DNA of 64,000 nucleotides from Typhlomys cinereus (Eukaryota > Chordata > Mammalia > Rodentia > Platacanthomyidae). The position numbers and the translations under genes are program-made. Numbering within the stretch: position 1 is the stretch's first letter; the number at the start of each line of letters is the position of its first letter. The DNA lies in assembly GCA_023101885.1 (NCBI GenBank), contig JALPQD010000053.1, positions 5,833,447-5,897,446 of the forward strand, given 5' to 3'. Shown piece after piece: positions 33,054 through 44,870 of this stretch. Below the pieces are notes generated by a model that saw nothing but the letters and a program-made list of their open reading frames with translations, was not told where the DNA came from and made no database searches.

Positions 33054-33270
33054 AGAGGAGGATGTTGGGTGTCTTACCCACGCATTTCCTATAAGATCTC
33101 TGACCGAAGCTGGAGCTAGCTGGGCATCCGCAAGCCCGGGCCATCCTCCTGTCTCTATGCTGGGGTAACAGGTACATGCAGGTTTTCATTGGGTGCTGGA
33201 CATTCAAGCTCAGGTCCTTGTGCTTGTGCTACGAAAGCTCTTACCCAGTGAGCCATCTATCCAGCTCAGA
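33054..33270 (-). repeat. B3/B4-type SINE, minus strand
   Basis: Plus strand shows 'GCTGGGGTAACAGGTACATG', 'CAAGCTCAGGTCCTTGTG' and the reverse-complement head 'CTTACCCAGTGAGCCATC'. It has the same arrangement as the element at 21070. Confidence 0.6.
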
Positions 33271-35714
33271 ACTGGAAAGAAACAAAAAGTTTTCCTGTCT
33301 TGCTACCACGGACACATGGGGCTGGACACTTGCTCTCTGAAGTCTGTCCACCACATGGAATGTTCTGTAGTCTCCAGGTCTCTCCCCATCAAATGCCAGG
33401 AACATCTTTCCCTTACCTGAAACAATTACAATCATACATAGTCCTAAGTCCCCTGGGAGAAAAATATCTCTCATCCAAGAGCCACTATGACAAGCTCATT
33501 TATATTAAGGTATTAACAGTTTAATGCTATTTGTTCAGTGAGTATTTCCATTTTGCAGGTGGAACTCAAGAAAGGCAACATGTGCATGCAAACATGACCA
33601 TTTCTCTTTGTTTCTGCAGCCCAACAAATCTTCAAGTGTCCAGATGGTAGAAACACAATCCACAGAATAGATTAACTTGGCCTTCTATAGGATTGGCTCC
33701 AAACAATTAGATTCAGTGTTTTTTCCTCATCTCAGACCATTTGCGGTGTTTTGCTGTCTCAGTAAGCATCCTTGGGGGGTTATTCCTTCTCCCAGCTCCC
33801 AGCTCCTGCCGCATGCAGTCGGGGTGGGGCTGGGGGAGCGCAACAGACCATGACAGACTCTTGTTATATCCTCACTTTCTTGCTTTGCCTTTTTCCAAGT
33901 CAGGAAGAAAGAAGGAAAGGAAAGCCCTTGGGCCTGAAAAGCTCAGAATCTGTTGTCTTTGTGCTCCAACTGCAATGGAACTTCCCCAAAGACAGTGAGG
34001 AGTCGCTGCTGGCGTCTGGGCTGCAGGAAGGCCCCTGGGAGCAGGGTGGAAATCGACTGGAAAGAGAACACATGGCTTAATATCTTCTTCCGAGGCATAC
34101 CCTGCCCACAGGTACTGTGGCTTTGGAACTGCATCCTGCGCAGCTTTTCCTGGGCCCAGGTGTAGCCTCCAAAAACCACAGGTGTCTACACAGAGAGACT
34201 TCACTCACCAATTCCACCAGGCTCCTGGATAGATGATTGGGGACCACATATGTTGCACTTCAACAAGTCCATTTCTCATCCTCCTCCATCAAAACACCAT
34301 TAACATACATATTTCTAAGCAATGTCTCCTCCCAACTCCACAGAGCTGTGTCTCACCATGAAAGTCTGGTAAGGTATTAGTATGAAGATGGACCTCACTG
34401 TGCACATGCATTTCACCAAGGGAGAACCACACATCCCTGGCATACAGGGGCATCACAGGGGTACAGCCCAAACCAGCTCAGTATCCCCATGGCTGTGTTT
34501 AAGAAAAACAGCACCATAGCATCAAGCGTTGTTACGCTGAAAGGCTGTGTAACTGGTGTGCCGAGCCTTGTGCTTCAAGCTCTGGCTTACTCTCCTTACT
34601 CCCAGCGACAAGCCCACTTCCGGTCTCACTTAGACACCACAAAAACAGCAGAATGCGCCCAAACTCCACCACACTCGGCCCTTCCCTTGATGTGTGGCCT
34701 TTCTCAGGTGGAACTTCCTGGTTTCCTAGAGAGAGAGCAACTCCTTGTCCCTCTCCCATCCCTTCCCCTTAACGACTTCTTTACAGTTAGCCTCTCTGCT
34801 CCTTCCTTCTGTCTGCCGGTTTCTCTTCATCAGAAGAACAAATGACATTATTTCCCATGCCTAGCAAAGGAGAAAATACAAGTCTCTCTGACTATCACTT
34901 ACCTTCCCTACCATCTGCTTTTTCCCCCACCTGGCTACATGGAAGCCATCTTGCGGTGTTCTCTTGCTGTTTTGAGAAAGTGCTCAGAATTGAGCCACTA
35001 AAGGGAGAAAGGGTGACTGATACATTTGACTTCTGGTTCCAGAGGGGATTGAACCCCTGTGGCAGGAAGATGTAGCTGCCAAAGCAGGAGGCCAGCTGCT
35101 ACTGGGCAGCCACGGGGAGGCAGAGAGCAGAGGGCGAGAAGGAAGCAGGGCCAAGTGGCCCAGTGGAAGGCAGGAGACCCCCAGGGACGTGTTTCTTCCA
35201 GCAGGATTCTAGCTGTGCAAGGTCACATCACCTTCCCAAATGCCACCGAGTATTCAAACACGTGAGCTTGTGGGGACAAGTCACCTTCAAGCACAGGCAG
35301 CTGCATAGCCTCCCCCTTGTCTGCCACGAGTTGACCCTGATCACCCTCCTGGGTTGATGTCAACAACCACCCCTACAGCTCGCTCATCACCACCAGCACT
35401 GGGTCCTCTAATGTGCTTCCTCCGTGGAGAGTCCAGACTCTGCCATGTCTGTTCCTCACAAGGCCCCGGTCCTTCCTCCTCGTCCAGCTCTGCTATCGCA
35501 TGTCTCCCTCTTCCTTTTCCACCTGCTTTGTGTGTTTGTCTCGTGGACATCACTGGAAACAGCACTTTGCCTCCTTCCCTCCATCTCTCCTCTCAGCTCT
35601 GCTCTCCCCCTTCAGACATTGCTAAGTCTTGGCTCTGACCTGTATTTCTATTTTACAGAGCATAGCCATTTGCAGGTCTGTAATTTTTCGGGTCTTAAAA
35701 AAACTGTATTTAGT
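33271..35714. other. Long single-copy-like stretch
   Basis: No repeat family recognised over 2.4 kb. A minus-strand open frame at 33872-34204 and a plus-strand one at 35424-35945 lack domains, and the latter runs into the SINE at 35715. No exon could be supported. Confidence 0.4.
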
Positions 35715-35970
35715 GTGAGAGTGCGCGCATATGTCAGAGAGCACTGTATGTCAATGTGGAAGACCAAGGGTGACTTCGGGAATCATCCTGGATTGCTTCT
35801 GCTTCCTTTTTGCTTTTTTTTGAGACTCTGTTCACTAAGGCTGGAAGTGCATACTGCTTGCTGCCTGGCATTTTGGCCTGGCATTTGTCACATGGGACCT
35901 GGGATTCAAACTCAGGACCTTCTGCTTACAAGGCCAAACTCTTAATCCCTGAGCCATCTCTCCAACCCAT
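35715..35970 (-). repeat. tRNA-headed rodent SINE, minus strand
   Basis: Blocks 'GAGAGCACTGTATGTCAATG', 'GGAATCATCCTGGATTGC', 'GGGACCTGGGATTCAAAC' and the head complement 'CTGAGCCATCTCTCCAACCC' are all present, in the same order as 8097. Confidence 0.8.
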
Positions 35971-35989
35971 TTTTGCAGGATTTTAAATG

Positions 35990-36420
35990 AACCTACAAGC
36001 TAAGTTCATGGTGCTTGAAGTTTGCATGCCCAATATAAACACTCTGCTGGAGTTCAATATACACTTTCTTGAACTTTCTGCCTGGCTAACTGGTGCCGGC
36101 GTCCTACATGGGACCTCGTAGTTTGCACATGTAAGGAGGCATGGAAGAGGGAAATAGGTTAAAAAGAATGGATGGGATGGGACAGGATGTGGGGTGGCGG
36201 TAGATAGTGAAAACCCATAAACTCATTGTTAATATAAAATAAAAATGCAGCTCTTCCTTCTTCCAGCCTCCCTCCTGTTTTCAAGTCTTTTACCTGTGTG
36301 GCCCACTAGGGTTCTTCTGGTTTGCTTTCAATGCTATGTGGCTGACTACTTGCTGAGCGTGGATCTTCTTTCAGTAGGTGTGCCCTCGAGGAAAGCATCC
36401 TGCATGTCCTCCCAGTCAGC
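35990..36420. mobile_element. Possible LINE-1 tails in opposite orientations
   Basis: From about 36,120 to 36,250 the plus strand reads like a rodent LINE-1 3' end ('GGATGTGGGGTGGCGG', then 'AACTCATTGTTAATATAAAA'). From 36,253 it reads like the reverse complement of an Lx-like tail ('TTTCAAGTCTTTTACCTG', 'GGCCCACTAGGGTTC'). Both are short and diverged, so this is tentative. Confidence 0.3.
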
Positions 36421-37084
36421 ATGAAGCCTCATCAGTCTCTCAGGGAGGTATAAAGTCTGGCAGGGGAAAAGAAGAGCTGTAATGGAAAGGGAGGAGAGAT
36501 GGGATTGGAGATTAAACTCTGAAATTATTATGAGTTGACTATATTCACATTTGATACGCTAAAAGAATAACAATAAAAACATGTAAAAAATAAATATAGA
36601 ATAAATGTAGAATAAAAAGATATTTCTCCCTGGATATCTACAGACTCTACATCTGAAAATGCCCCCACAGTGAGCTCCTGACCCTCCTCCCCTATTCCTA
36701 GAGCCCACCAGCCCAGGGCTAGGTCTTTATTCCTCACTCAAGTGATGCTCATCCTGGTTTTGACTGATTGGGCCAAGCCTGAGGACTAATCTTGTATTCT
36801 ATCAGCATCATTTGTCCCCTCTACCTACAACCACATCCTTAGTAAGTCTGGGCACTAGAGCAGAGCCTGGTGTGTGCTTGGCATGAACGAATGAATGGAT
36901 GAATGATAAATGAATGAATGATGAATGAATGAATGCATGAAGTCTGCGTCTACGGGTAGGAAGCAGAGCCTGAGAAAGGGTGAGGTTTTTCTTGAGTTGT
37001 GGGGTTGGGAAACAAGACAGACACAACTTGAAGGCTGGACCACTGATTCCAAAGCTCTTTCAACTCCAAGGCACAAAGCAGGCT
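36421..37084. other. AT-rich sequence with a GAAT repeat
   Basis: An imperfect (GAAT)n/(GATGAAT)n tract lies at about 36,886-36,938. Nothing else recognised. Confidence 0.5.
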
Positions 37085-37400
37085 CATGTGTCTGAATTCT
37101 TAGCTGATGCTGTGTTTGGGAAGGTCATGGCACCTTTGAGAGGTGGAGTCTTGCTGGAGAAAGGCATGTCACAGGACGTGGCCTTGAGGGTGGTTAACCC
37201 TGCCTTGTTTTTGCTAGTAAGGCTGCACTTGCAATTTGCTCCCTCAGCCTCCATGACGTCTGCGGTGACTTAAGCCAGCTCCAGCTTCTGCCGCCTGCCA
37301 TGCCTTTTCCACCGTAATGGACTGTATCTCCCCTTTGGCATTTTAAAATCAAATAAATCTCCCTTTTCTCCCTTTAAGTGGGTTGTACAAGTGTCCCACA
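37085..37400 (+). mobile_element. MaLR-type LTR, plus strand
   Basis: 'TGTTTGGGAAGGTCATGG', 'GAGAGGTGGAGTCTTGCTGG', 'GGCATGTCACAGGACG', then 'CACCGTAATGGACTGTATC' and 'ATCAAATAAATCTCCC' with a polyadenylation signal. It is uninterrupted and parallel to the split LTR at 24630/30917, and serves as its reference. Confidence 0.7.
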
Positions 37401-38230
37401 GTGGCTGAGAAGAGTATAAGGCATAAGGGGCTTCCACACCCCCAGTCTGTGGGTGAGGATAGGGGCTCAGAGAGGAGCCCTGACCTATCAGCCTCCCAAG
37501 CTCCAGAGCTGGAGTGAGAATTCCATGGTGCTCCCAGTTAGTGCTCCACCAAGGAAACAAGACACCTCAGCCAGGCTGACCAGACAGAGCCAGCAGCGGT
37601 GTGGTTTGATGCTCTGAGGACTTGACCTCAGAGCGACTCGCAATTCATTTCCAGGGCTGGGGGCGACACTGATGCAGACCCACGTGCTGCCGCAAGCTGG
37701 GTCACTGTCCTCAAGGTCCAGCTTGGGCTGCTGGGCTCTGGTGTCCAGAGCTTCCCCGTGGCCTGCTTTTGCAAGGGTGACAGACTGACCCTTTCCCCAA
37801 GTGGCTCCTCTGAGCCTAGGTCCTCGAAAGATGCTCCCCCTGCTCCTGAGTGCTTCTTAACACCTCCGTGCATCTCTCTGCAGCCCTCTGAACTACTGGG
37901 ATTATTTTCACTGGGGCTCGACAAGGCCAGGTCAGTTGGTAAAATTCAGTAAGCAAGTTGGTGAGAAGGCCTAGAACAGAACCGCGCGTTTCTGAGGCTT
38001 CAAGCTGTGGGGTGACACTCACAAAGTCCTTTTTGACAAGAGTGCCGCTCAGAGTTCCCAGGAAAGCAGGAAGAGAGGATGCAGCCTGACCCACCACACA
38101 AAGGAGAGGAAGGAAGGAGACCTTATCTAGTGACCCTTTCTTAACCGCTCTTCCTGTCTCCTGGAGGAAACTCAGAAAGTGCTAGGCTTGCTTTAAAATA
38201 CAAAAACCAAAACAGAATAGATAAAGGATG
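37401..38230. other. Single-copy-like sequence
   Basis: No repeat or gene recognised. Overlapping open frames on both strands at 37,628-38,097 show no domain. Confidence 0.4.
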
Positions 38231-38238
38231 CATGTGTG

Positions 38239-38240
<2 letters not shown>

Positions 38241-38289
<49 letters not shown>
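38241..38289. repeat. (TG)n microsatellite
   Basis: About 24 uninterrupted TG units. Unlike several others here, no SINE body is attached. Confidence 0.95.
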
Positions 38290-38290
<1 letters not shown>

Positions 38291-38615
38291 GGGAGAGGGA
38301 AAATATAAAACAAGATTGATGAAACAATGACTTTTGAAACTAAATGGTACAGATGTGAGGGTTCACTATACAAGACTCTGTGCCTCTCCATACTCATTCC
38401 ATAATCAAAGGGAAAAGTGAAAACAGTGCTAAAAGAAAGCTCGTCTTCTGGCTGTTTATGATCATAAAATACAATATTCCAAGTGACCAATAATAAAAGG
38501 AGAATTAAATAAAAGATTACATTCCTAATATATGCTTACGAAACATGAGCTAGATGAAATTTGCTGATGTGCACACTGTGTTAACTGCAAATGAAAAGAT
38601 CATCTCTAAGCATTG

Positions 38616-38682
38616 GGGTAGCAATGGGAAGAGCACTTGCCTATGATAGTGAAGTCCGGGGTTCAATACCCAGCACCAGAAC
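38616..38682 (+). repeat. ID-like tRNA SINE fragment, plus strand
   Basis: 'GCATTGGGGTAGCAATGGG' followed by 'AGAGCACTTGCCTATG' and a B-box-like 'GGGGTTCAATACCCAGCACC' resembles the ID/BC1 tRNA-derived head. The A-box region is diverged. It is too divergent to be a functional tRNA gene. Confidence 0.55.
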
Positions 38683-38689
38683 ATATTTT

Positions 38690-39400
38690 TTGGTCACTTT
38701 TTCTTAAAACACTCTATTCCTTTTTCCCTATTTTAACAAGAATATTGAGTCTTTATCCCAGCTTCCCTCCCTGTTATCCCCTCCTTTCCTTGCACCATTC
38801 CCTCCCACTTCCACTCATCTTTTTACCTGTATGCTTCTATGGACGCCAGAGTTCTCTCTGGCTTGGCTACCTACTCCTGTGGGGCTTGGGCCTCCGTGAT
38901 ATATCAAGTTACCTCTCTTCAGGCCACCCCACTGATATGTGCCTTTCCCTTCACTCATCCAGCTTTAGACCCAAAGGTTTCCTCTGTATATATGCCCATT
39001 CTACAGGTATAAAAACAGCTACCTACAGAGCATTTTGCTATACTGTCTTCCTACCTATAGATTTATTGGCTGTTTTCCCTATTGATCTATTTCCTTTCCC
39101 TTTTTTTAGGTTCTTGTTCTAGTTTACAGTAACAGGGATGGGTACCATTCGGACAAGCAGGTATTGAATCCAATCAGAAAGCTGTTGGTTGTCTCCTTGG
39201 TACTCATGCCACTATTACATTGGTGATCACCTGTTGCCATGGTGATTTATATTGCAACTTACAGATCTCATGCTGTTTATGAGGCTTGTGATTATTTCTC
39301 TCCTCCAGCAACTTCTACAGTATTCCTTGGTGTACTGTATAAGCTATCCAGCAAGAAGAAAGTCCTCAGAGCAGTTCTAGTTGATATATTTTTCCCATGG
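38690..39400 (-). mobile_element. 5'-truncated LINE-1 tail (intermediate family), minus strand
   Basis: Same series as 14057-14624: 'CCTGTATGCTTCTATGGACG', 'GGCCACCCCACTGATATG', 'CATCCAGCTTTAGACCC', 'TTTACAGTAACAGGGATGGG', 'CACCTGTTGCCATGGTG'. It retains an extra block ('TATTGATCTATTTCC', 'CTACCTATAGATTTATTGGC') shared with 61,690-61,770. No clear target-site duplication was found. Confidence 0.7.
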
Positions 39401-39479
39401 AGAATGAAAATTTTTAGAAAAAGATTTATAGAGGTTTATAGAGGTGGGTGTGTATTCCATATGTCTTTTTAATTTTTTT

Positions 39480-39866
39480 GCATTTTCATGTACATGTATG
39501 CATAGGGTGCATATGTGTGTGTATGTTTGCATATGGGTGGGTACATATGTGTGGAGACTCACATGCACATGGATGCATTCATGTGTGGAGGCTCAAAGGT
39601 GATATTGGGAACATCCCGGATCAATTTTCTCTTTATCGTTTTAAGGCTGTGTTTATAATTAACCCAGAGCTCACCCGTAATATTAGTTTGAATAGCCAGC
39701 TTGTTCTGGCGAACCCCAAGCTTCATCTTCTGGGACTGGAATTACAGATGGGTCAACAAACTCGCTGATGTTTTAAGTGGGATCCGGAGACCCAAACTCC
39801 TGTCTTTTGTTCTTGTGTCAAGTGCTTCAATTACATGGTCATCTCCCCAGCCTCCTCCACACAGGC
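39480..39866 (-). repeat. B3-type SINE, minus strand, decayed
   Basis: A TG-rich tail (39,480-39,590) is followed by 'GGACTGGAATTACAGATGGG', 'GGGATCCGGAGACCCAAAC' and the head complement 'ACATGGTCATCTCCCCAGCC'. The same layout as 21070. Confidence 0.55.
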
Positions 39867-41619
39867 TTTATAGCCCTAGACTAAAAGTAATTCCACACAA
39901 TATTATCCATATTTCTGTGCATTTTTATGTCTCATCCATCACATCAGACTAGATGTGCAATTGTCCACTTGGGGCATCCTGTCAACACCAAAAAATCTTC
40001 TAGAACATTCCAGACTTTGGATTTTCAGGTCAGGGATGCTGAATTGTATTAAAGTTCTCTTTCAATTGTCCGTTGTTATTGCTATGCTTGTGATAACAGC
40101 TACCTTTAAAAATCTCAAAACACCCACTTATTCTGAAGCCAGATGTGCGTGTATGTAAGGTGTGAGCTTGCACAGTAAGAATGAAGCACCCTTGTAATTA
40201 AAATGCATCGCATGTTTCAAAAGCACATCATAAAGCCACCTGTGTGAAGCACCACATTTTCATATCGCAAGAAAGGGAAAGTGTCCAAGCTAGACCTGGA
40301 CACAGGCTGTCCTCACACAGAGCAGTGTCGTCCCCTCCTCTGGCTGGGAAGTGGCTTAGTCCAGTGCAGGGCCAACTAATTTCAAATATACCCACGTACT
40401 CTGTGGGTTTTCTGGACTGAAGGGAGTTCATTATTCCTGAGACTGCGAAGTTCTGTTGGAAGAAGATCTTTGAAGAGAGAAAGACAGCCAGACCATAGGA
40501 GCCAGTAAGTGGACTCCGGGGTGCCCCTCGCATCCATCTAGCTGACCAGACCGCTGGTAATGAGATGCCACCTTCCAGGGTGCAGGAACCACACTGCCGA
40601 CACGCCTCTCCTCCAGGGGGGGAGCCCTGAGGCACATAAACAGCTACATTAGAATGCCACATGCACTCAAGGGAGTTGTAATTGTGGACATAATCGTAGC
40701 TGCAGATTCATGGCGTCCGGCTAAATGGAAAATCTGTAATTCAGACCATGAAGTAGCCAGTTGGATTTGCTGCTTTAGATGGCATAAATCTCAGGTCAGA
40801 AATCTTCCCTTGGATGTGCACCGGTGGGAGGCTCCCAAGCGGATCCTTCAGGCATCAGGGGCGAAGATAAGCTAATATGTCAATGCAATGCTAACAGGAC
40901 TCGTGGATTCTATACTCCAGTGCCTCCAATCAATTAGGGGCTTTAACTTAGTCATTCTAACATAAATATCCTTTAATACCAATTAGGCTGTCGTTTGTCA
41001 CTGTGATGGCTTTATCGGGGTTTGTGGGAGATGTTGCTGCTGAGGACTGAACAGGGAGGAAGATTTCCTGACCGGAAGGGATGGCTTACCAGCCCCTTGA
41101 CCTGCCGCCATGCCGGGCAGGAAGCTTGCCTGTGATATAGCCGTCCCATCACTAGCCACTAGCTGGGGGCGGAGAACACATTTGCTGGGACGAAAATTTG
41201 TTTACAATCAAGTCTAAAGAACTCCAGCAAACCATGGGACTCCTCTGTTATTCTGAAAGAATAAACACATTGCAAGCCCACCGTCGTCTGAACGGGTTTT
41301 CGAAGTTGCACAACATCAGTAAGTATCTAACTCCTAAAAGAAGGCTGATTGGTGTTAAAAATCACAACTTCTGATGTAGGATTGTATTGAATGATGACAA
41401 GGGGGCGGGCAATATCAGAATCAGACTGGTATCATTCTTACTTTCTTCCCTGTACAGATTCTGCATAGCAGAAGCCCACCCTGTCCCTGTTGACCCTGTG
41501 ATGAGCCATCATAACAAAATCAATTTAAATCACATGGTTTCAAGCACTTGTGAATCATATCAGACTGATAGATATTCCCTTTGTATCTTTTTAATCTCTT
41601 GCAGTTACCCTGCACATTG
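39867..41619. other. Single-copy-like region with a candidate regulatory block
   Basis: No transposon recognised in 1.75 kb, which is unusual in this window. Its centre is described separately (40620-41010). Confidence 0.45.
40620..41010. promoter_or_regulatory. Candidate conserved non-coding element
   Basis: A repeat-free stretch with several homeodomain-type cores: GTAATTG (about 40,677), CAATCAATTAGG (about 40,926) and CCAATTAGG (about 40,979). It also has AT-rich ends and scattered CpGs (CGTCCGG, CACCGG, AAGCGG). The paired ATTA-containing sites about 50 bp apart are the clearest feature. Inferred from composition only. Confidence 0.3.
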
Positions 41620-42030
41620 TCGATAACTTCACACCAAGACGGCTTCAGGGGGAACAAGGGGCTTTATTCTGGCTTACAATTGTTCAGTTATAGTTCTTAA
41701 CTCCAGCTTGGCAGGAGAATCCACACCAACACTAGGGGCCAAGGTAACTGAGCCACATCGCATCCACAGGACTGTTGAGAGACGGGCAAACTTCCCTTTC
41801 CAGAAAAATGCCAACTTCCTTCCCCTGGTATCATTCTTACTTCCCCTCCTTTCTAGCCATCGGTCCAGGGAGCAGTCTGAAACACAGTGGCCTGGGCCTT
41901 ACCCATCAATTACACAATCGCCTGCAGACTTGCTTAGGGTTTAACTCAACTACCAATTCTTTACAAATGTTCCCAGAGCCAAAGTCTTCAATTGTCAGGT
42001 TGACACCCGCATCTAATCATGACAAGGACC
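41620..42030 (-). repeat. REP-A medium-reiterated repeat, minus strand, complete
   Basis: 'GGGGCTTTATTCTGGCTTAC', 'GCTTGGCAGGAGAATCCAC', 'GACTTGCTTAGGGTTTAAC' and 'AATTGTCAGGTTGACACC' are in order. This copy is closest to the LTR-interrupted one at 3194. Confidence 0.65.
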
Positions 42031-42224
42031 TCGGAGAAGGTTACATGCATTTCAGGATCTCTTAGAGATCCAGATACAGAGAGGAATACGATGGACAGAT
42101 GTCCTAATTTTTATTAGCTTCCAAACCACTGCAGCTTTAATCATAAGCGTCCCATGCTATCTTAAGGCCCTTGAACCATTGGAAGATAGAAGGGAAACAA
42201 AAGCACAAGGAGGAAGAGTAATGG

Positions 42225-42560
42225 TGCTAATCTTTTATGCTGCTGTAACCAAATGCCTAAGGTAATCAGCTCAAAGAGACGAAAGGTTTATTATCTTGAC
42301 TCATGTTTTGGAAGTTCCAGAGCATAGTCGGTTAGCCCTGTTGTGGGAACACATGGTGGCAAAAATTACTCATTGCTCTTCACGGAAACCGAGTGACATG
42401 GGAAGCAGAAGCAACAGGGTTCCAAAGTCCTCTTCAAAGCCACACCTCACTGACTTAACATCTTCCCACTAGGCCCTGCCTCTTAAAGGTTCTGCTACCT
42501 TCTAGAAGTTCAAGGGCCTAAGGATGGCACGGGCCTCTGGGGACGTTTTAGATTTAAGCC
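42225..42560 (-). mobile_element. MaLR-type LTR, minus strand
   Basis: 'CTGCTGTAACCAAATGCC', 'AAAGGTTTATTATCTTGAC' and 'CTTCCCACTAGGCCCTGCC' are antisense MaLR signatures. Confidence 0.6.
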
Positions 42561-42955
42561 ACAGCAGTAACTTGGGCACCAATAAAGGTGAGAGCATTCA
42601 TCCATTATATTCCTCCTGGACTCAGGAGGGATGAAGTCACAGAGCCTCTGGCAGGCGCAAAGACGTGAAGGGGAAGCCTGGTGCTCTCTGGACTCGGTGA
42701 TAATGGATAAGGAAAGGATGCTAGTAGGCACAGCGAGAGCCTGGGGAAGAAACAAAGGTAGCCCCTTTCCAGATGCCTGTTTGCTGGGGGAGTCTTTGTG
42801 GAGCTTCTCCTGAACTGGGGTCCTTCTCAGGATATCAGTCTTCCCCTCTGGGCCTTGTGCATGCAGAGAAAGCCCACCAATCCCAGCCCCTTGCACCTCC
42901 CAGCTGAAGCTGAAGTCCTCAGACAGCATCGCTCCTGGGAGAAGCTGTGAATGCA
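42561..42955. other. No feature recognised
   Basis: Single-copy-like sequence. Confidence 0.4.
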
Positions 42956-43243
42956 AAATGATCTGATTGTATCTAAATATGTTGTATCCAATTTGGCCTC
43001 AGCAATATCAGCTGCAGAAACATTTGTGGGTGTTAATAACACTGCAAACAGTCTATTTAGCCAGCGAACAAGTCGTTCATTCTCTTGAGAGTTCTCGCCA
43101 GAGTGGATCACCGTGGATGTTTTTGTAACTGCTGACCGCGCGATCCCAACTACCTTTGCATACTGGTTCAAATGCCAGTGCTGTGTTTTTGTATTCTTTT
43201 AAAAATAAACCAATCTAAACTGTTTGTTTCTCTTTCACAGCTC
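42956..43243. promoter_or_regulatory. Candidate conserved element ending in an acceptor-like site
   Basis: Repeat-free sequence that keeps clustered CpGs (TCGTTC, CTCGCC, ACCGTGG, GACCGCGCGATCC) amid AT-rich sequence. At its right edge 'TGTTTGTTTCTCTTTCACAG' (about 43,221-43,240) has the form of a plus-strand 3' splice site: a pyrimidine tract followed by CAG. The minus strand is open for 114 codons here but has no ATG at its start and no known domain. Confidence 0.25.
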
Positions 43244-43374
43244 TCGGATCTGAATCCCAGCTTTCTTGTGTTTGTTTTATTTCTTCCTTTGTGTTTAAGT
43301 GCTGAGGGCTGCTGTCGGCCTAAGGCTGCCAGGACAGCATCCAGCTGATGTTGCCAGGAGCCCTTCTGCATTAC

Positions 43375-43745
43375 TATCACGTAATACCTGAAGCTGGGCA
43401 CTAACAAAGAAGAGAGAACCCTTCATCCCACAATTTTGGAGGATGGATGTCCACACAGCATGCACTGGCTGTGCTGGGGGGGACTCGTGGCTGATGTCAT
43501 CACGGCTGGTGTGTTTGTGACAAGATTACAGGAGGAGTCAGAAAGCTGGAGAGTCTGGGCAGAGTGCTGGTCCTTCCCAAGGAAAGCTCACCCAGCAACC
43601 CAGTGAGTTCCCAGTAAGTTCTGCCTTTCAAAGGCCCAAGCACTTCTTAATAGAGCCATGCTGGGGACAGAGCTTTTCACACATACACCTTTGGGAGCAC
43701 ACTCTATACTCAGGCTGTGGTGTACTTCAGTGACTAAGACCACAG
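43375..43745 (-). mobile_element. MaLR-type LTR, minus strand, decayed
   Basis: 'TAATACCTGAAGCTGGGC', 'AACAAAGAAGAGAGAACCC' and 'CACAATTTTGGAGGATGG' resemble the antisense start of MST/MLT1-class LTRs. The right half is poorly preserved. Confidence 0.5.
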
Positions 43746-44005
43746 CCTTCCCATCCATTTCTGCAAAACACTACAAGTACCAGCGTAGTGCTGCCCAGAT
43801 GACTTAAGGGACTTAAGGGGATCCAAGCTTGTGCCACCCACATCTGCCACGTCACCTGAGGTCCTGGAAGCCCCTGCTTCTAGTCCTCCCCTCCTGCATG
43901 GGTCTCCATTCCTTTTATTCACCAGTATTTTCCTAATGGTATCTGTTTACTGAGAACAGATGTACGTTGATGAGTGGGAGAAAGCACTCCCCCAACACGC
44001 ACACA

Positions 44006-44039
<34 letters not shown>

Positions 44040-44649
44040 GCAGCAACCACTGCTATCACCATGCTGGGGCAGGCACATGGACAGAGACTGGTGTAGTCCC
44101 AGCTGTGGCCATGTTCAATGTCACGGCCTTTGGGAACTTTGGTCTTTTTATCCATCACTGAGAGGAAGAATCTCTCTGCACTAGTCAGGTTCACAGGGAC
44201 AAAGAAGCATTGGGGACACGTGGCCCACGGGTTCCAATCTGTCCTTTCTGCTTCCTCCCTGGCATTGCCTCGCTCTCTGTGATGGGGCTTGGCACGTGCC
44301 AGGGTGAACAGCACAGACAGCCTCACATCCTCACAGCCCTGGATCTGGGAGGTAGAATATCACTAGGCAAGTAGCAGCTCTGACTGGGAGCCAAGGGAAG
44401 GGCTCTGCTGTTCAACAGAGACAGAGTTCCATCACACACCACTTGATGCTGGGCAGGGTAGCAGCATGCTTGTAGAAAGTACCTGGCTCAGAGGAGTCAC
44501 TCAAGGGATGCTCAGTGTCGTTCAAGAGCTTTTGCTGGGAGAAGGAGGAAGCCAGGACTAAGGTACGTAGTTAGTGGGAGAGACAGAGTGGCCCAGAAAT
44601 GGGGTATCATCTGAGGGAGCTGATGACATTGCACCTGGATCCTTACAGG
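43746..44649. other. Single-copy-like sequence with a CA repeat
   Basis: A (CA)n tract lies at 44,009-44,038, without a SINE body. The remainder shows no recognised repeat. Confidence 0.5.
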
Positions 44650-44870
44650 ATTTGGGAGCAGGCACACATGCAGGCACAACACATGCATGCATGCCGTATG
44701 CACCACTCATGTGTGCCCAGGTGCCATGCACACATGCATGCCCACGTTCCACACTTATGAATGCACATGCATCCATTCACACCATGTGCATGCTCACACA
44801 CACTCATACACAGAGGCACACATACCTTTGCCTGCATGTGTTCACACACTCACACACCCCTGCTACGGCA
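44650..44870. repeat. CA/TG-rich alternating purine-pyrimidine sequence
   Basis: Repeated CATGCATG, CACATGCATG and ACACACTC motifs make a cryptic simple repeat. The alternation is of the kind that can adopt Z-DNA. Open frames rich in Cys/His across it are artefacts. Confidence 0.7.

Noticed and set aside
35424..35945. 173-codon plus-strand open frame
   Set aside because: Its 3' third is the antisense of a SINE. No domain was recognised.
38616..38682. Possible tRNA gene
   Set aside because: The A-box region is diverged and no cloverleaf can be formed confidently. It fits an ID-type SINE better.
42827..43171. 114-codon minus-strand open frame, possible exon
   Set aside because: It has no ATG at the start and no recognised protein family. 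The CpG retention was kept as a possible non-coding element instead.
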